64,000 nucleotides of DNA from Paenibacillus puerhi (GTDB taxonomy: Bacteria; Bacillota; Bacilli; Paenibacillales; NBRC-103111), in assembly GCF_009846885.1 (NCBI RefSeq), contig NZ_WUWM01000011.1, forward strand, positions 62,001-126,000. The letters are read 5' to 3'. Each line of letters opens with the position of its first letter. The first letter of the stretch is position 1. Below the pieces are notes generated by a model that saw only the letters and a program-made list of their open reading frames with translations, was not told the origin of the DNA and ran no database searches. The position numbers and the translations under genes were made by a program. Below are positions 44,467 to 53,995 of the stretch, piece after piece.

Positions 44467-45060
44467 TTAGTAATTAAAACGTTCGATCAGCATCGGTTGA
44501 AGCTGCTTTCCGGCCAATGCCGCCTCGCATGTCTCCATGATCAGGTCCATACGGGCGACCAGCGAGTTCGGCTTAGCGGCAGGCGCGTCCTGTCCGAACG
44601 GGACAAAGTAAATGTTCTTGGTGATCAGCAACTTGCCGACGTTCGTTGCATTAAGTCCAAGTCCGTCATTGGTGGAGATCGCCAGCACAAGCGGACGTTG
44701 ATTCCGCATCTGTGCCTTGGCTGCCATCAAAACGGGACTTTCCGTCATCGCATTAGCCAGCTTGCTTGTCGTATTCCCCGTGCAGGGAGCAATCACCATC
44801 ACGTCCAAGAGCTTGGAAGGCCCGAGCGGCTCGGCATTTACAATTGAAGAAATAATATCATTTCCTGTGATCTCTTTCAACTGTTTTCGCCAACTTTCCG
44901 AACTCCCGAACCTTGTGTCCGTCGTCATGATCGTATTGGATACGATCGGCACGACCTTGGCCCCCGCGTCCGTGAACCGCTTTATTTGGGGCATTACCTC
45001 TTCGAACGTGCAGTGCGATCCCGTCAGCGCGAAGCCTACGGTCACTTTGGACCAATCCAT
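44467..45060 (-). CDS. spoVFB: Dipicolinate synthase subunit B
   Basis: A 197-residue flavoprotein-like subunit of dipicolinate synthase (DpaB), which oxidises dihydrodipicolinate to the spore solute DPA in the mother cell. The APCTGNTTSKLANA motif is typical of the HFCD flavoprotein fold. It starts directly after the spoVFA stop with no gap. Confidence 0.97.
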   Translation of the reverse strand: MDWSKVTVGFALTGSHCTFEEVMPQIKRFTDAGAKVVPIVSNTIMTTDTRFGSSESWRKQLKEITGNDIISSIVNAEPLGPSKLLDVMVIAPCTGNTTSKLANAMTESPVLMAAKAQMRNQRPLVLAISTNDGLGLNATNVGKLLITKNIYFVPFGQDAPAAKPNSLVARMDLIMETCEAALAGKQLQPMLIERFNY

Positions 45061-45957
45061 TTATTCATTCCCCCTTGACTGAGCATGCTCCATGATGATG
45101 CTGCTAATCGTGTCCGCTATGATGCGTCCCGCTGTCTTGGGCGCTACGATACCCGGCAGTCCGGGGGCCAGCATCGCTTTGACTCCGCGCTTCTCTGCGA
45201 ACCGGAAATCCGTCCCTCCCGGCCTGGAGGCCAGATCAATAATTAGGGCACGATGGGGAATATTAGCGATAACCTGCGCCGTAATGATTAAGGAAGGAAT
45301 CGTATTGAACAGAAGGTCCACACCCGAAACCTTCTTGATCAAATCATGCGTGTAAAATGGATTCATGCCCATCTCGGCTGCCCGGGCGAAATAATCGGGT
45401 CTGTTGACACCAACTCTCACATGCGCTCCCATGCCTTGCAGCGTGCGGGCAAGCGTCATGCCCGTTCTGCCGAAGCCAAGCACCATGGAGTCGGAGCTGT
45501 GAATCGTAATGTCCGTATTCTGGATGGCCATCATGATGGCCCCCTCGGCCGTCGGGATGGAGTTGTAAATCGCCACGTCGTCCCTATCGAAGAGTTCGAC
45601 AAGCGCAATGCTATAGGTGGCGCACAACTCGCGTAAGTAAGGCTTCGCCATCCCGGTAAAAACGGTGGCGTGCTTCGGCAAAGCCGCTATATGTTCTTGT
45701 GCCAAGCGCAATTCCTTGGAAGAAAACAAACTCTCCACGCGGCCATGATCATCTGTACCTACGGCAGGCAAAATGACCGCATCCATCCCGTCCAGCGCCT
45801 CCGGTGTGAGCTCCGCCTTGGTGATGCCGCTGAATCCGTTCTGTAGATTGTCGAACCCGATCAGCGTAACGGACGCGTCCAGCTCCGAGCATTTGTGGAT
45901 GACCTCGAGCTGCCTGGCGTCGCCTCCGATCAGAGCCGCTTGTATCCCGGTCAGCAT
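45061..45957 (-). CDS. spoVFA: Dipicolinate synthase subunit A
   Basis: The 298-residue NAD(P)-binding subunit of dipicolinate synthase (DpaA). The Rossmann motif VLGFGRTGMTLART lies near residue 158, and ALIIDLASRPGGTDF near 245. GAGGTGAG precedes the ATG. A sigma-K-like promoter lies upstream, fitting mother-cell expression late in sporulation. Confidence 0.97.
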   Translation of the reverse strand: MLTGIQAALIGGDARQLEVIHKCSELDASVTLIGFDNLQNGFSGITKAELTPEALDGMDAVILPAVGTDDHGRVESLFSSKELRLAQEHIAALPKHATVFTGMAKPYLRELCATYSIALVELFDRDDVAIYNSIPTAEGAIMMAIQNTDITIHSSDSMVLGFGRTGMTLARTLQGMGAHVRVGVNRPDYFARAAEMGMNPFYTHDLIKKVSGVDLLFNTIPSLIITAQVIANIPHRALIIDLASRPGGTDFRFAEKRGVKAMLAPGLPGIVAPKTAGRIIADTISSIIMEHAQSRGNE

Positions 45958-45993
45958 TTCTTCTCACCTCTTTCTAAGTCGCTTTCGATAAAT

Positions 45994-46022
45994 CATCTTA
46001 TGCGCTTGCCCAGAGATGGGTT
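45994..46022 (-). promoter_or_regulatory. Sigma-K-like promoter of spoVFA
   Basis: On the minus strand, AACC is followed after 16 bases by CATAAGATG. The sigma-K consensus is mACm, N16-17, CATAnnnTA, so only the final A differs. It lies about 40 bases before the spoVFA start. Confidence 0.72.
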
Positions 46023-46112
46023 CCAATACGGAGCACGACATGAGACTCGGGGTGAAAGAGCCGCAAGCCTCGCTTGTTGACTGATAAGGAATGGCATTCG
46101 CCGCCTAATTGT

Positions 46113-46150
46113 ATAAAAAAAGACTGCCAACCTCTACAGGTCGGCAGTCT
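46113..46150 (-). terminator. Rho-independent terminator after dut
   Basis: AGACTGCCGACC / GGTTGGCAGTCT arms with a 6-base loop followed by TTTTTTT on the minus strand, 10 bases after the dut stop. Confidence 0.94.
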
Positions 46151-46159
46151 GTATATTCA

Positions 46160-46615
46160 TTATTTCGTTCCCGTATGGCCGAAGCCGCCGGTACCCCTTA
46201 CCGTATCATCCAGCTCCTCGACTTCCTGAAAAACGACTTGGGGAACGCGCTGGAACACCATCTGGGCAATCCGCTCCTTGCGTTCAATCGCGAATGGCGA
46301 GGAGCCATGGTTGATGAGCAGCACCTTCACCTCGCCCCGATAGTCCGCATCGATCGTCCCCGGCGTATTCAAGGTGGTAAGACCGTGCTTGAACGCCAGG
46401 CCGCTCCGCGGCCGGATCTGCGCCTCCAGCTCCCCCGGCATCGCGAGCGCGAACCCGGTAGGAATAAGCGCCCTCTCCCCCGGCGCCAGCACGATCGGAT
46501 CAGCTAGCGCCGCATACAGATCGAAGCCGCTGGCTAGTTCGGACATTTTAGCCGGAAGCGGGATATCCTCGTTGCCCGGCAGCCGCTTGATTTGCACTTG
46601 ATACTGTTCAGACAA
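46160..46615 (-). CDS. dut: Deoxyuridine 5'-triphosphate nucleotidohydrolase
   Basis: A trimeric dUTPase of 151 residues that hydrolyses dUTP to dUMP. All five motifs are seen: [33 protein letters not shown] and [11 protein letters not shown]. The start is TTG at 46615 with AGGAGG at 7 bases, and it overlaps the upstream peptidase stop by 8 bases, so the pair is coupled. The ATG at 46648 lies inside that gene and lacks a proper site. Confidence 0.95.
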   Translation of the reverse strand: MSEQYQVQIKRLPGNEDIPLPAKMSELASGFDLYAALADPIVLAPGERALIPTGFALAMPGELEAQIRPRSGLAFKHGLTTLNTPGTIDADYRGEVKVLLINHGSSPFAIERKERIAQMVFQRVPQVVFQEVEELDDTVRGTGGFGHTGTK

Positions 46616-47858
46616 GCTGATCCCTCCTGAAGCCCTGAATAGCGTCATCGTTCTGGCCGACCATGGCCATAGCGAATGGGTTCGACAGCAGATTCGCCGT
46701 TAATTCCCGGATATGCTCCATGTCGACACGCTCGATTCGCTCGATAATTTCATCCAGACTATAGTGCTTGCCCAGCATCAGCTCGTTTTTGCCGATACGG
46801 TTCATTCGGCTGCTTGTGCTTTCGAGGCTCAGAATCAGACTGCCCTTCATCTGCTCTTTCCCTTTGCGCAGCTCGGCAGACGATAATCCGTGCTCCTTCA
46901 GGTCAGCCATCATCTCAAGCGTAACTTTAAGAACCTCGGAGGTTTGCTTGGGCGCCGTTCCCGTATAGATCGTGAACAAGCCTCCGTCTTGATAGGACGT
47001 ATGATAGGAGTATACAGAATAGGCCAAACCCCGTTTTTCACGGATTTCCTGGAACAAGCGCGAGCTCATCCCGCCGCCGATCGCATTATTTAATAGTATC
47101 ATCGCATACAGGTTATCGTCGGTGATCGGTAGTCCCGGCAAAGACAAGCAAATGTGATTCTGCTCCGTTTTTTTCTGATGGTACGCAAGCTCGCTGTGGA
47201 AGCCAAGCGGCTGCCGGCTATCAGGGGCCTCCGGTCCGCTAAAACCGCTGAAATGGCGATCAATCAAGGACAACACATCATCGCCGATATTGCCCGCTAT
47301 GCTGACGACCGTATTGCCAGGCGTATAGTGAGACTTCATATAATCGCGCAGCGTATCTGAATTCATCGCGGACAAATTATCCTCGGTCCCGATGATTGTA
47401 TACCCAAGCGTATGCTCGCCGAAGGCCGCCCTTGCGATCAGGTCATGCACCATATCGTCAGGGGTATCCTCATACATGGCAATTTCTTCATAAATGACAT
47501 TCTTCTCTTTCTCCAGTTCCTCGGGATCGAAAACCGAGCGGAAGAACATGTCGGACAGTACCTCGACGGCCAGCGGGAGATGCTCATCCAACACTTTACA
47601 ATAGTAGCAAGTGTATTCCTTCGATGTAAACGCGTTGATATTACCGCCGATACCATCGAAAATCTCCGCAATCTCTTTGGCCGAGTATTTATCGGTGCCC
47701 TTGAAGAGCATATGCTCGATAAAATGCGAAATTCCGTTATTCGTTTCGTGTTCATTGCGCGAACCGGTCTTCACCCAGATGCCGAATGCCACGGAACGGC
47801 ATGTCGGAATTTTCTCGATCACGACGCGCAATCCGTTTTTGAGGGTATATTTGTCCAA
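46608..47858 (-). CDS. ymxG: M16 family zinc peptidase (YmxG/MlpA-like)
   Basis: A 416-residue M16 peptidase with HFIEH near residue 54 and the downstream glutamate in [14 protein letters not shown]. In Bacillus YmxG (MlpA) lies after ylxY at the same place. The start is TTG at 47858, preceded by AGGAGG at 8 bases, giving [12 protein letters not shown]; an ATG at 47885 has no site. Unlike the ymfF/ymfH pair it stands alone and has an intact zinc site, so it probably forms a homodimer. Confidence 0.92.
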   Translation of the reverse strand: MDKYTLKNGLRVVIEKIPTCRSVAFGIWVKTGSRNEHETNNGISHFIEHMLFKGTDKYSAKEIAEIFDGIGGNINAFTSKEYTCYYCKVLDEHLPLAVEVLSDMFFRSVFDPEELEKEKNVIYEEIAMYEDTPDDMVHDLIARAAFGEHTLGYTIIGTEDNLSAMNSDTLRDYMKSHYTPGNTVVSIAGNIGDDVLSLIDRHFSGFSGPEAPDSRQPLGFHSELAYHQKKTEQNHICLSLPGLPITDDNLYAMILLNNAIGGGMSSRLFQEIREKRGLAYSVYSYHTSYQDGGLFTIYTGTAPKQTSEVLKVTLEMMADLKEHGLSSAELRKGKEQMKGSLILSLESTSSRMNRIGKNELMLGKHYSLDEIIERIERVDMEHIRELTANLLSNPFAMAMVGQNDDAIQGFRRDQLV

Positions 47859-47938
47859 GCACGATGCCTCCTCGTTCGTATTCATTGATGCCGCCTACAG
47901 GCAGGTGCTCGTGCAGGCATAATATTTAGATATTACCA

Positions 47939-48982
47939 TTATTGTGTGGGGGACTCAACCTCAGGGATACGCTGCGGCGAAAGCACCTCGCTGACCGTGC
48001 CGAGCTGAAGACCCTTGCTCCTTATCGAACGGATCATCCCGTCAAGCGCATCCCTGCTAGAAGCGGTCGGATGCATCAGAATCAGCGTCCCCGGCTCCAC
48101 GCGTGCCGCTATCTTGCGAACGATGGAATCAGCGGGGGGCTTTTTCCAATCTACCGTATCCAGGGTCCACAGGATCGTGCGAAGCCCCAGGCTGTGTGCG
48201 ACATCTACCGTTGTCTGGTTATAGTCGCCCGAAGGAGGAGCGAACAGTCCCCCGCTCACGCCTACCTGTTCCTTCAGCAGCTTTTCCGTTTTAACGATTT
48301 CCGTTTCATTTTGCGCGCGGGAAAGGGTGCTCATATTTTTATGCGAATAGGCATGATTCCCTAGCTCATGGCCTTTCTCTGCAATTGTTTTCGCCATCGC
48401 TACGTTCTTCGAAAGCCACATGCCATCCAAAAAGAAGGTCGCCCGGATGCCTTCTTTCTCAAGAGTCGCCAGCATCTGGGGCAAATACTCGTCCCCCCAG
48501 GCCACATTGATCATGAAAGCTACGAGCGGCTTGCCCGGGTTTCCTTTATATACCGGATGCGGTCCAAGCTGATCCAATCCGGTTTGCGGCGGGATCTCGC
48601 GGTATACAAGCGGCGGCGGGTCCGGATATCCTTGCGCCTGGGCCGCATCCAGCGATTTCTCCAGATCAACCTCCAGGCCGTTATAGCCCGGTACAGCCTT
48701 CCACACACGATCGATTTTGGCATTAATCGGAGCCACATAACGTTTGCGAGCTTCTTCCTGGATATAGGCCCTAGCTTTGGAGCGAAGCTCTTCGTCATGA
48801 CCGAACATCTGACGGGCCCATGCCTGGAAAGAATCCGCTGACGCAAAGCCGGAGCTCTTGCCGGATGTTTCACGGGCATTCGTGACGAATCGATCTACGG
48901 CGGTCGATTGTTGCAGCAGCACCAGCAGGGTGGCTAGACTGGCGGTGGCAAACAGCAGCAGCTTTTCTTTTTTCAGGTTCAT
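47939..48982 (-). CDS. ylxY: YlxY-type polysaccharide deacetylase-like protein
   Basis: A 347-residue protein with an N-terminal membrane anchor (residues 7-25), a helical middle, and a NodB-homology domain from about residue 155. The second motif HAYSHKNMS and the third GLFAPPSGDYN are present. The first motif, usually TFDDG, reads INVAWGDEYL, so the catalytic base and one metal ligand are missing. It is therefore a diverged, perhaps inactive, member. The ATG at 48982 follows GGGAG. It lies between pnp and the M16 gene as in Bacillus, where ylxY has a sporulation link. Confidence 0.9.
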   Translation of the reverse strand: MNLKKEKLLLFATASLATLLVLLQQSTAVDRFVTNARETSGKSSGFASADSFQAWARQMFGHDEELRSKARAYIQEEARKRYVAPINAKIDRVWKAVPGYNGLEVDLEKSLDAAQAQGYPDPPPLVYREIPPQTGLDQLGPHPVYKGNPGKPLVAFMINVAWGDEYLPQMLATLEKEGIRATFFLDGMWLSKNVAMAKTIAEKGHELGNHAYSHKNMSTLSRAQNETEIVKTEKLLKEQVGVSGGLFAPPSGDYNQTTVDVAHSLGLRTILWTLDTVDWKKPPADSIVRKIAARVEPGTLILMHPTASSRDALDGMIRSIRSKGLQLGTVSEVLSPQRIPEVESPTQ

Positions 48983-49132
48983 AGTCGGGTCTCCCGTTTC
49001 TTCCTTGTTTGTCCCATTCATATGTCTGTGCGGACGAGATTAGACCTTCGACTCTAACGGGTTCGCAAAGGAATGGGACAAGGGAGACCGGCCTGCTGCA
49101 AAGCTCCTGTTCTTTTTTAGACAAAGCAAAAA

Positions 49133-49156
49133 AGAGACAGACAAGATCTGGCTCTT
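49133..49156 (-). terminator. Terminator after pnp
   Basis: AGAGCCAGA / TCTGTCTCT arms (one mismatch) with a 5-base loop then TTTTTTGC on the minus strand. The 217-base gap to ylxY holds nothing else evident. Confidence 0.7.
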
Positions 49157-49199
49157 TCTTCGTATGGCGCTCATTGAAGCGCCGTTACATATCGTGCAG

Positions 49200-51305
49200 T
49201 TAGGATTGGGCCGGAGCGGTCGGAGGAGTCAGCAGCACTTTACGGGATAGATTGACACGTCCCTGCGCATCGATTTCCGTTACCTTAACGGTAAGCTGGT
49301 CTCCGATTTTAACAACATCCTCTACCTTGGCTACGCGCTCGGAAGACAATTGCGAAATATGCACGAGACCGTCCTTGCCCGGCAGTATTTCAACAAAAGC
49401 TCCGAATTTCTCAATGCGCTTCACCGTACCGAGATAGATTTCCCCGACGATGACTTCGCGGACGATGCCTTCGATGATCGAACGTGCTTTTTCGTTCATC
49501 TCACTGTTGGACGAAGCGATAAATACGCGTCCATCCTGCTCGATGTCGATCTTCACGCCGGTCTCCTCGATGATTTTATTGATGATCTTCCCGCCGGCTC
49601 CGATCACATCGCGGATTTTGTCCGGGTTGATCTGCATGGTCACGATCTTAGGCGCATAAGGCGAGAGCTCGTTCTTTGGCGTGGAGATCCGCTCCATCAT
49701 TTTGCCGAGAATATGCATCCGTCCTTCTCTGGCCTGCTCGAGCGATTGGCTCAAAATTTCACGGTTAATCCCGTCAATTTTAATATCCATTTGCAGAGCA
49801 GTAACACCCTTGGCCGTACCCGCTACCTTAAAGTCCATATCGCCCAGATGATCCTCCATACCTTGGATATCCGACAGAATGGAGAAGTGCTCGCCGTTCT
49901 TGATCAAGCCCATCGCGATCCCCGCTACCGGTGCCTTAATCGGAACGCCTGCATCCATCATAGCGAGCGTGCTTGCGCATATACTAGCCTGGGAGGTTGA
50001 ACCGTTCGACTCCAGCACTTCAGAGACAAGACGAATCGTATAAGGGAACTCGACTTCATTCGGAATAACAGCTTCCAGCGCACGTGCGCCAAGCGCCCCA
50101 TGTCCGATCTCGCGACGGCCTGGAGGACGAAGAGGTCTTGCTTCGCCAACGCTGAACGGCGGGAAATTATAGTGGTGCATGAACCTTTTGGATTCTTCCA
50201 GATCGATGCCGTCCAGAATCTGCACATCGCCAAGCGCGCCAAGCGTACAAATCGACAGCGCCTGCGTTTGACCCCGCGTGAACAGACCCGAGCCATGCGT
50301 GCGCGGCAGCAAATTAATGTCGCACTCAATCGGACGGATCTCCTCAAGTGCCCGTCCATCCGGACGCACCTTGTCATGCGTAATCAAACGGCGGACTTCT
50401 TCCTTCACGATATCATACAAGGATTCCTTGACATCGTCCATCTTGTCCGGCGTTTCAGCATAGACAGCGACAAAATGCTCCTTCGCTTCGGCATTCACGG
50501 CATCAATCGCATCCTGGCGGGCATGCTTCTCCGGAATTTTGACCGCTTCGACCAGACGGGCTTGGGCAAACTCGCGAACGGCTTTGTCCACTTCCGGATC
50601 AACCGCATGCAGCTTCACTTCCATCTTCGGTCTGCCGACCTTGGCGACAAGCTCTTCCTGCACTGCGACGATTTTGCGGATCTCGTCATGACCGAACATG
50701 ATCGCTTCGAGCATCGCTTCTTCAGCTACCTCATCGGCGCCGGCTTCAACCATCATGATCGCATCCTTGGTGCCTGCGACGACCAGATGAATATCGCTCT
50801 TCTCCGCTTGCGCAAGCGTCGGGTTAATTACGAATTGCCCGTCTACCCGTCCAACGATCACGCCGCCTACCGGCCCGTCGAAAGGAACATCGGAGATGCT
50901 AAGCGCTGCGGATACGCCGATCATAGCCGCCATCTCTGGCGTGCAATCCTGATCCACGCTCATAACGATAGCTACGACTTGCACGTCATTACGGAACCCT
51001 TCCGGGAACAACGGACGAATCGGGCGGTCCGTCAAACGGCTTGCCAAAATCGCTTTCTCGCTCGGGCGTCCTTCACGCTTGATAAAGCCTCCGGGAATTT
51101 TACCTACCGAGTACAGACGCTCCTCGTAGTTCACCGTCAGCGGGAAAAAATCCAGATCCTTCGGCTCGGCCGACGCCGTAACCGTACATAGTACGACCGT
51201 ATCACCATAGCGGGCGACGACGGCGCCGTTGGCCTGCTTGGCCAGACGGCCCGTCTCCAGCACGAGCTGCCGGCCGCCAAGATCCATTTGCACCTTGCTC
51301 TCCAT
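49200..51305 (-). CDS. pnp: Polyribonucleotide nucleotidyltransferase
   Basis: The trimeric 3'-5' phosphorolytic exonuclease, 701 residues. Two RNase PH domains (about 10-220 and 320-550, with [15 protein letters not shown] and [11 protein letters not shown]), a KH domain ([15 protein letters not shown]) and a C-terminal S1 domain ([15 protein letters not shown]) are seen. AGGAGG precedes the ATG at 51305 by 6 bases. It follows rpsO beyond a hairpin, as in many bacteria. Confidence 0.98.
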   Translation of the reverse strand: MESKVQMDLGGRQLVLETGRLAKQANGAVVARYGDTVVLCTVTASAEPKDLDFFPLTVNYEERLYSVGKIPGGFIKREGRPSEKAILASRLTDRPIRPLFPEGFRNDVQVVAIVMSVDQDCTPEMAAMIGVSAALSISDVPFDGPVGGVIVGRVDGQFVINPTLAQAEKSDIHLVVAGTKDAIMMVEAGADEVAEEAMLEAIMFGHDEIRKIVAVQEELVAKVGRPKMEVKLHAVDPEVDKAVREFAQARLVEAVKIPEKHARQDAIDAVNAEAKEHFVAVYAETPDKMDDVKESLYDIVKEEVRRLITHDKVRPDGRALEEIRPIECDINLLPRTHGSGLFTRGQTQALSICTLGALGDVQILDGIDLEESKRFMHHYNFPPFSVGEARPLRPPGRREIGHGALGARALEAVIPNEVEFPYTIRLVSEVLESNGSTSQASICASTLAMMDAGVPIKAPVAGIAMGLIKNGEHFSILSDIQGMEDHLGDMDFKVAGTAKGVTALQMDIKIDGINREILSQSLEQAREGRMHILGKMMERISTPKNELSPYAPKIVTMQINPDKIRDVIGAGGKIINKIIEETGVKIDIEQDGRVFIASSNSEMNEKARSIIEGIVREVIVGEIYLGTVKRIEKFGAFVEILPGKDGLVHISQLSSERVAKVEDVVKIGDQLTVKVTEIDAQGRVNLSRKVLLTPPTAPAQS

Positions 51306-51392
51306 AAACAACCTCCTATAATTGGCGTTCGTTCATAACATGTGTCGCGAGGATTCGCTTATGTATGCCCGTTCGCACGCATGCTGATCAAT

Positions 51393-51414
51393 TAACCATT
51401 CTGCATAATGGTTA
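51393..51414 (-). repeat. Inverted repeat in the pnp leader
   Basis: Perfect 8-bp arms TAACCATT / AATGGTTA with a 6-base loop, about 90 bases before the pnp start. There is no T run. It could be a processing hairpin, as in the autoregulated pnp leaders of enteric bacteria, but that is only analogy. Confidence 0.5.
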
Positions 51415-51469
51415 GTATTTCCTTCTTTTTGCGAAAACATTAGCTAAATTAACCTCAGTCTGCACTGCC

Positions 51470-51547
51470 AAAAAAAGCAATCCCGAGTCCTGGAGCATCC
51501 AAATGACGATGATCTGGAGGCGCCCAAAGGACAAACGTGATTGCTTT
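51470..51547 (-). terminator. Long branched hairpin, rpsO terminator, in the rpsO-pnp gap
   Basis: Outer arms AAAGCAATC / GATTGCTTT followed by TTTT on the minus strand enclose about 56 bases, inside which GTCCT / AGGAC can pair again. It lies 20 bases after the rpsO stop. The spacing is longer than in a simple terminator, so processing is also possible. Confidence 0.75.
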
Positions 51548-51566
51548 GATTGCGAGGCACGCGCGA

Positions 51567-51836
51567 TTAGCGGCGCAAACCGAGTTTCTCGATCAGTGCG
51601 CTGTAACGCTTAACGTCTTTGTTTTTCAAGTACGTCAGCAGCTTACGGCGTTGACCGACCATTTTGAGCAGACCGCGACGAGAGTGGTGGTCTTTCTTGT
51701 GGGTTTTCAAGTGAGCTGTCAGGTTCACGATGTTTTCTGTAAGAATCGCAACTTGCACCTCAGGAGATCCCGTATCGTTCTCGTGGGTTTTGTGTGTAGC
51801 AATCAGTTCATGCTTACGCTCTTGTGTCAATGCCAT
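51567..51836 (-). CDS. rpsO: Ribosomal protein S15
   Basis: The 89-residue S15, a primary binder of 16S rRNA helices h20-h22. It begins [21 protein letters not shown] and includes [16 protein letters not shown], which are fully typical. GGAGGTGA precedes the ATG. A long structured leader lies upstream. Confidence 0.99.
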   Translation of the reverse strand: MALTQERKHELIATHKTHENDTGSPEVQVAILTENIVNLTAHLKTHKKDHHSRRGLLKMVGQRRKLLTYLKNKDVKRYSALIEKLGLRR

Positions 51837-51849
51837 GTTGATTCACCTC

Positions 51850-51955
51850 CATAAGTTATGTTATCCCCGGTAGCCCAGAGACCGTCGGAGTCTCGTTTCT
51901 CCACGCTACGGTTTATTCGATTGCCGGGCTCTTGGCGAGCCGCCGTCTCGAACGG
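51850..51955 (-). promoter_or_regulatory. Structured rpsO leader, candidate S15 autoregulatory element
   Basis: On the minus strand the leader holds successive hairpins: CGCCGT / ACGGCG, GGCTC / GAGCC and GAGAC / GTCTC, with CCGG-type segments able to pair across. The last helix is about 35 bases before the start codon. S15 represses its own mRNA through leader structures in several bacteria, so the same may hold here. A -10 TATACT with a weak -35 lies upstream near 51983. Confidence 0.5.
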
Positions 51956-52029
51956 CGTTTTCCGAATCGACAACGCTTCATAGTATAGCACATCGCATCA
52001 TTAAAAGTAAAATAGAAAAACAAAATTTG

Positions 52030-52977
52030 TTAAGGCATCGGAGCCAGCGTCCTGCGCGCCGTATCGGCATCCTGCCCGATCTGCGCGACAAGCTCGTCAA
52101 CCGAGCCGAACTTGCGCTCCGGACGAATAAAATCGATGAGCTGAACCTGTACCGTCTCGCCGTAAATCTCGTCCTTAAAGTCAAACAAATGAGCCTCCAG
52201 CGTCGGATGAATCAATGTTCCTTCAAAGGTAGGCTTAACCCCGATATTCATGACGCCGCCGTACCAGCGATCACGAACCCGTACCCGGACGGCATAAACG
52301 CCGTTAGCCGGCAGCACGTAAGGGTCCTTCAATAAAATATTGGCTGTCGGAAATCCGATCGTCCGGCCGCGGGCATCTCCGTGCACAATCTCGCCCTCCA
52401 GCTCGTAGGGCCGGCCGAGCAGCTCCCCCGCTTCACGAGCTTGTCCTTCCTGCAAACATTGCCGGATACGGGTGCTGCTCACCTTCTCGCCCCCCTGATG
52501 GAAGGGACGTACAATCTCGACGGCAAATCGGCCCTTGGCCAGCTCGCATAGAGTATCCGGCGTGCCCGAGCCCCGATGGCCGAATCTGAAGTCAAAGCCG
52601 ACATACACCGTATCCAGATTAAGAGGGATAAGCATATGCTCCACGAATTCTTCCGGAGTGAGCCGCATGAACGACTCGTTGAAATCGACCATATAGGTCA
52701 CATCGACCCCAAGTTCGCTTAAAACCTCGCGTTTCGTCCATCGCGGGGTCAGCAGCCTCACATAATGATCAAGCCCAAGCACCTGGCGCGGATGGGGATG
52801 GAAGGTCATAATGGCACTGACGGCTCCCAGATCCCTGCTCCTTCTTACGGCGCGTCCGATGACTTCCCGGTGTCCAAGATGGACGCCGTCAAAATCTCCG
52901 ATCGCGAGCACTTGTGGCCTTTGACCCGCGAAGCGCCCGGCTTCAAGCGGATACGAGAGCGATACTGTCTGCATCAT
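52030..52977 (-). CDS. ribF: Bifunctional riboflavin kinase/FAD synthetase
   Basis: A 315-residue enzyme making FMN then FAD. The N-terminal adenylyltransferase domain has GDFDGVHLGHREVIG near residue 26; the C-terminal kinase domain has RTIGFPTANI near 200 and a NIGVKPTF segment. It follows truB with a 70-base gap that contains a perfect 18-base palindrome. Confidence 0.97.
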   Translation of the reverse strand: MMQTVSLSYPLEAGRFAGQRPQVLAIGDFDGVHLGHREVIGRAVRRSRDLGAVSAIMTFHPHPRQVLGLDHYVRLLTPRWTKREVLSELGVDVTYMVDFNESFMRLTPEEFVEHMLIPLNLDTVYVGFDFRFGHRGSGTPDTLCELAKGRFAVEIVRPFHQGGEKVSSTRIRQCLQEGQAREAGELLGRPYELEGEIVHGDARGRTIGFPTANILLKDPYVLPANGVYAVRVRVRDRWYGGVMNIGVKPTFEGTLIHPTLEAHLFDFKDEIYGETVQVQLIDFIRPERKFGSVDELVAQIGQDADTARRTLAPMP

Positions 52978-53014
52978 ATCGTTGCGTTCACCTACAATTC
53001 GGCTATAAGAGGTC

Positions 53015-53032
53015 GTTCAAAGAGCTTTGAAC
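53015..53032. repeat. Perfect 18-base palindrome between truB and ribF
   Basis: GTTCAAAG AG CTTTGAAC, with perfect 8-bp arms, lies about 38 bases before ribF and 16 after the truB stop. There is no T run on the minus strand, so it is not a typical terminator. It may be a protein site or a mRNA hairpin. Confidence 0.55.
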
Positions 53033-53047
53033 ATCCCTTTTGAACAG

Positions 53048-53995
53048 TTAAGCTTGCTCTTGCGTGAAAATTTTGACGGCTTGCAGCGCTTGCTTCTCTT
53101 GATTCCATTCCAAAACGCCAACGGCCCGTTCCGACGGCCCGGCAAATCCCGCAATCCGGCTCAACAGCTCCGGTTCGACCCCTTGGAGTGAAGCTAGCTG
53201 TTCGGCATTAAGCCGAACCTTCTGCCCCTGGGACGCCCTTAACGCCTGCTCATCGGACAATACCACACGGGGGAGATGACGAAGCGCCTCTTCGATGGGA
53301 ACCAGCCTGGAGCCCAAGTCGCCGCTGCTGACCAGCTCCTGTACCTCTTCCAAGGTGAGGCAGCTTTCTTGAGTCAGACTGCCGGTCGATGTCCGGACGA
53401 GCTCTCCCATCACAGCCGGTACCCCGAGAGCCTTGCCGATGTCAGCGCAAAGCGTGCGGATATAGGTGCCTTTAGAGCAAAGCACCCGAAAGCGGATCTT
53501 AGGGTATTCCCCTTCCCAGTCCGTCTCTAGGACATCGATCCGGTAGATCGTAACTGAACGAGCTTTGCGTTCAATCTCGATCCCCTGGCGAGCCAGCTCA
53601 TACAACCGCTTTCCCTCTACCTTGACGGCGGAATACATCGGCGGCACCTGCTCAATCTGCCCGACGAAGCGGCGGACAGCCTCGGCTGCGGCCTCCGGCG
53701 CAATCCGTTCCTTGACCGTTTCATCCTTGGCGAGCGTAGTGCCGCTCAAATCCTCGGTATCCGTAGACAGACCGAGCCACAGACAGGCCTCGTACTCTTT
53801 AGGCAAATCCTGGATATATTCAACCACGCGCGTTGCCTTCCCGATACATAAAGGGAGCACGCCGGTCACCATCGGATCAAGCGTACCGGTATGTCCGATA
53901 CGCTTGATCTTCAGGATGCGGCGCGCCTTGGCAACGACATCATGAGAAGTAAAGCCTTTGGGCTTCCATATCGGCAATATGCCGTCCAGCGTCAT
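53048..53995 (-). CDS. truB: tRNA pseudouridine(55) synthase TruB
   Basis: A 315-residue enzyme forming pseudouridine 55 in the T loop of tRNAs. The catalytic Asp is in HTGTLDPMVTG near residue 39. C-terminal residues after about 245 form the PUA-like region. It overlaps nrnA by 4 bases. Confidence 0.97.
   Translation of the reverse strand: MTLDGILPIWKPKGFTSHDVVAKARRILKIKRIGHTGTLDPMVTGVLPLCIGKATRVVEYIQDLPKEYEACLWLGLSTDTEDLSGTTLAKDETVKERIAPEAAAEAVRRFVGQIEQVPPMYSAVKVEGKRLYELARQGIEIERKARSVTIYRIDVLETDWEGEYPKIRFRVLCSKGTYIRTLCADIGKALGVPAVMGELVRTSTGSLTQESCLTLEEVQELVSSGDLGSRLVPIEEALRHLPRVVLSDEQALRASQGQKVRLNAEQLASLQGVEPELLSRIAGFAGPSERAVGVLEWNQEKQALQAVKIFTQEQA

Noticed and set aside
46023-46112. Small coding gene between dut terminator and spoVFA promoter
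   Set aside because: Open frames here lack ribosome sites and resemble no family.
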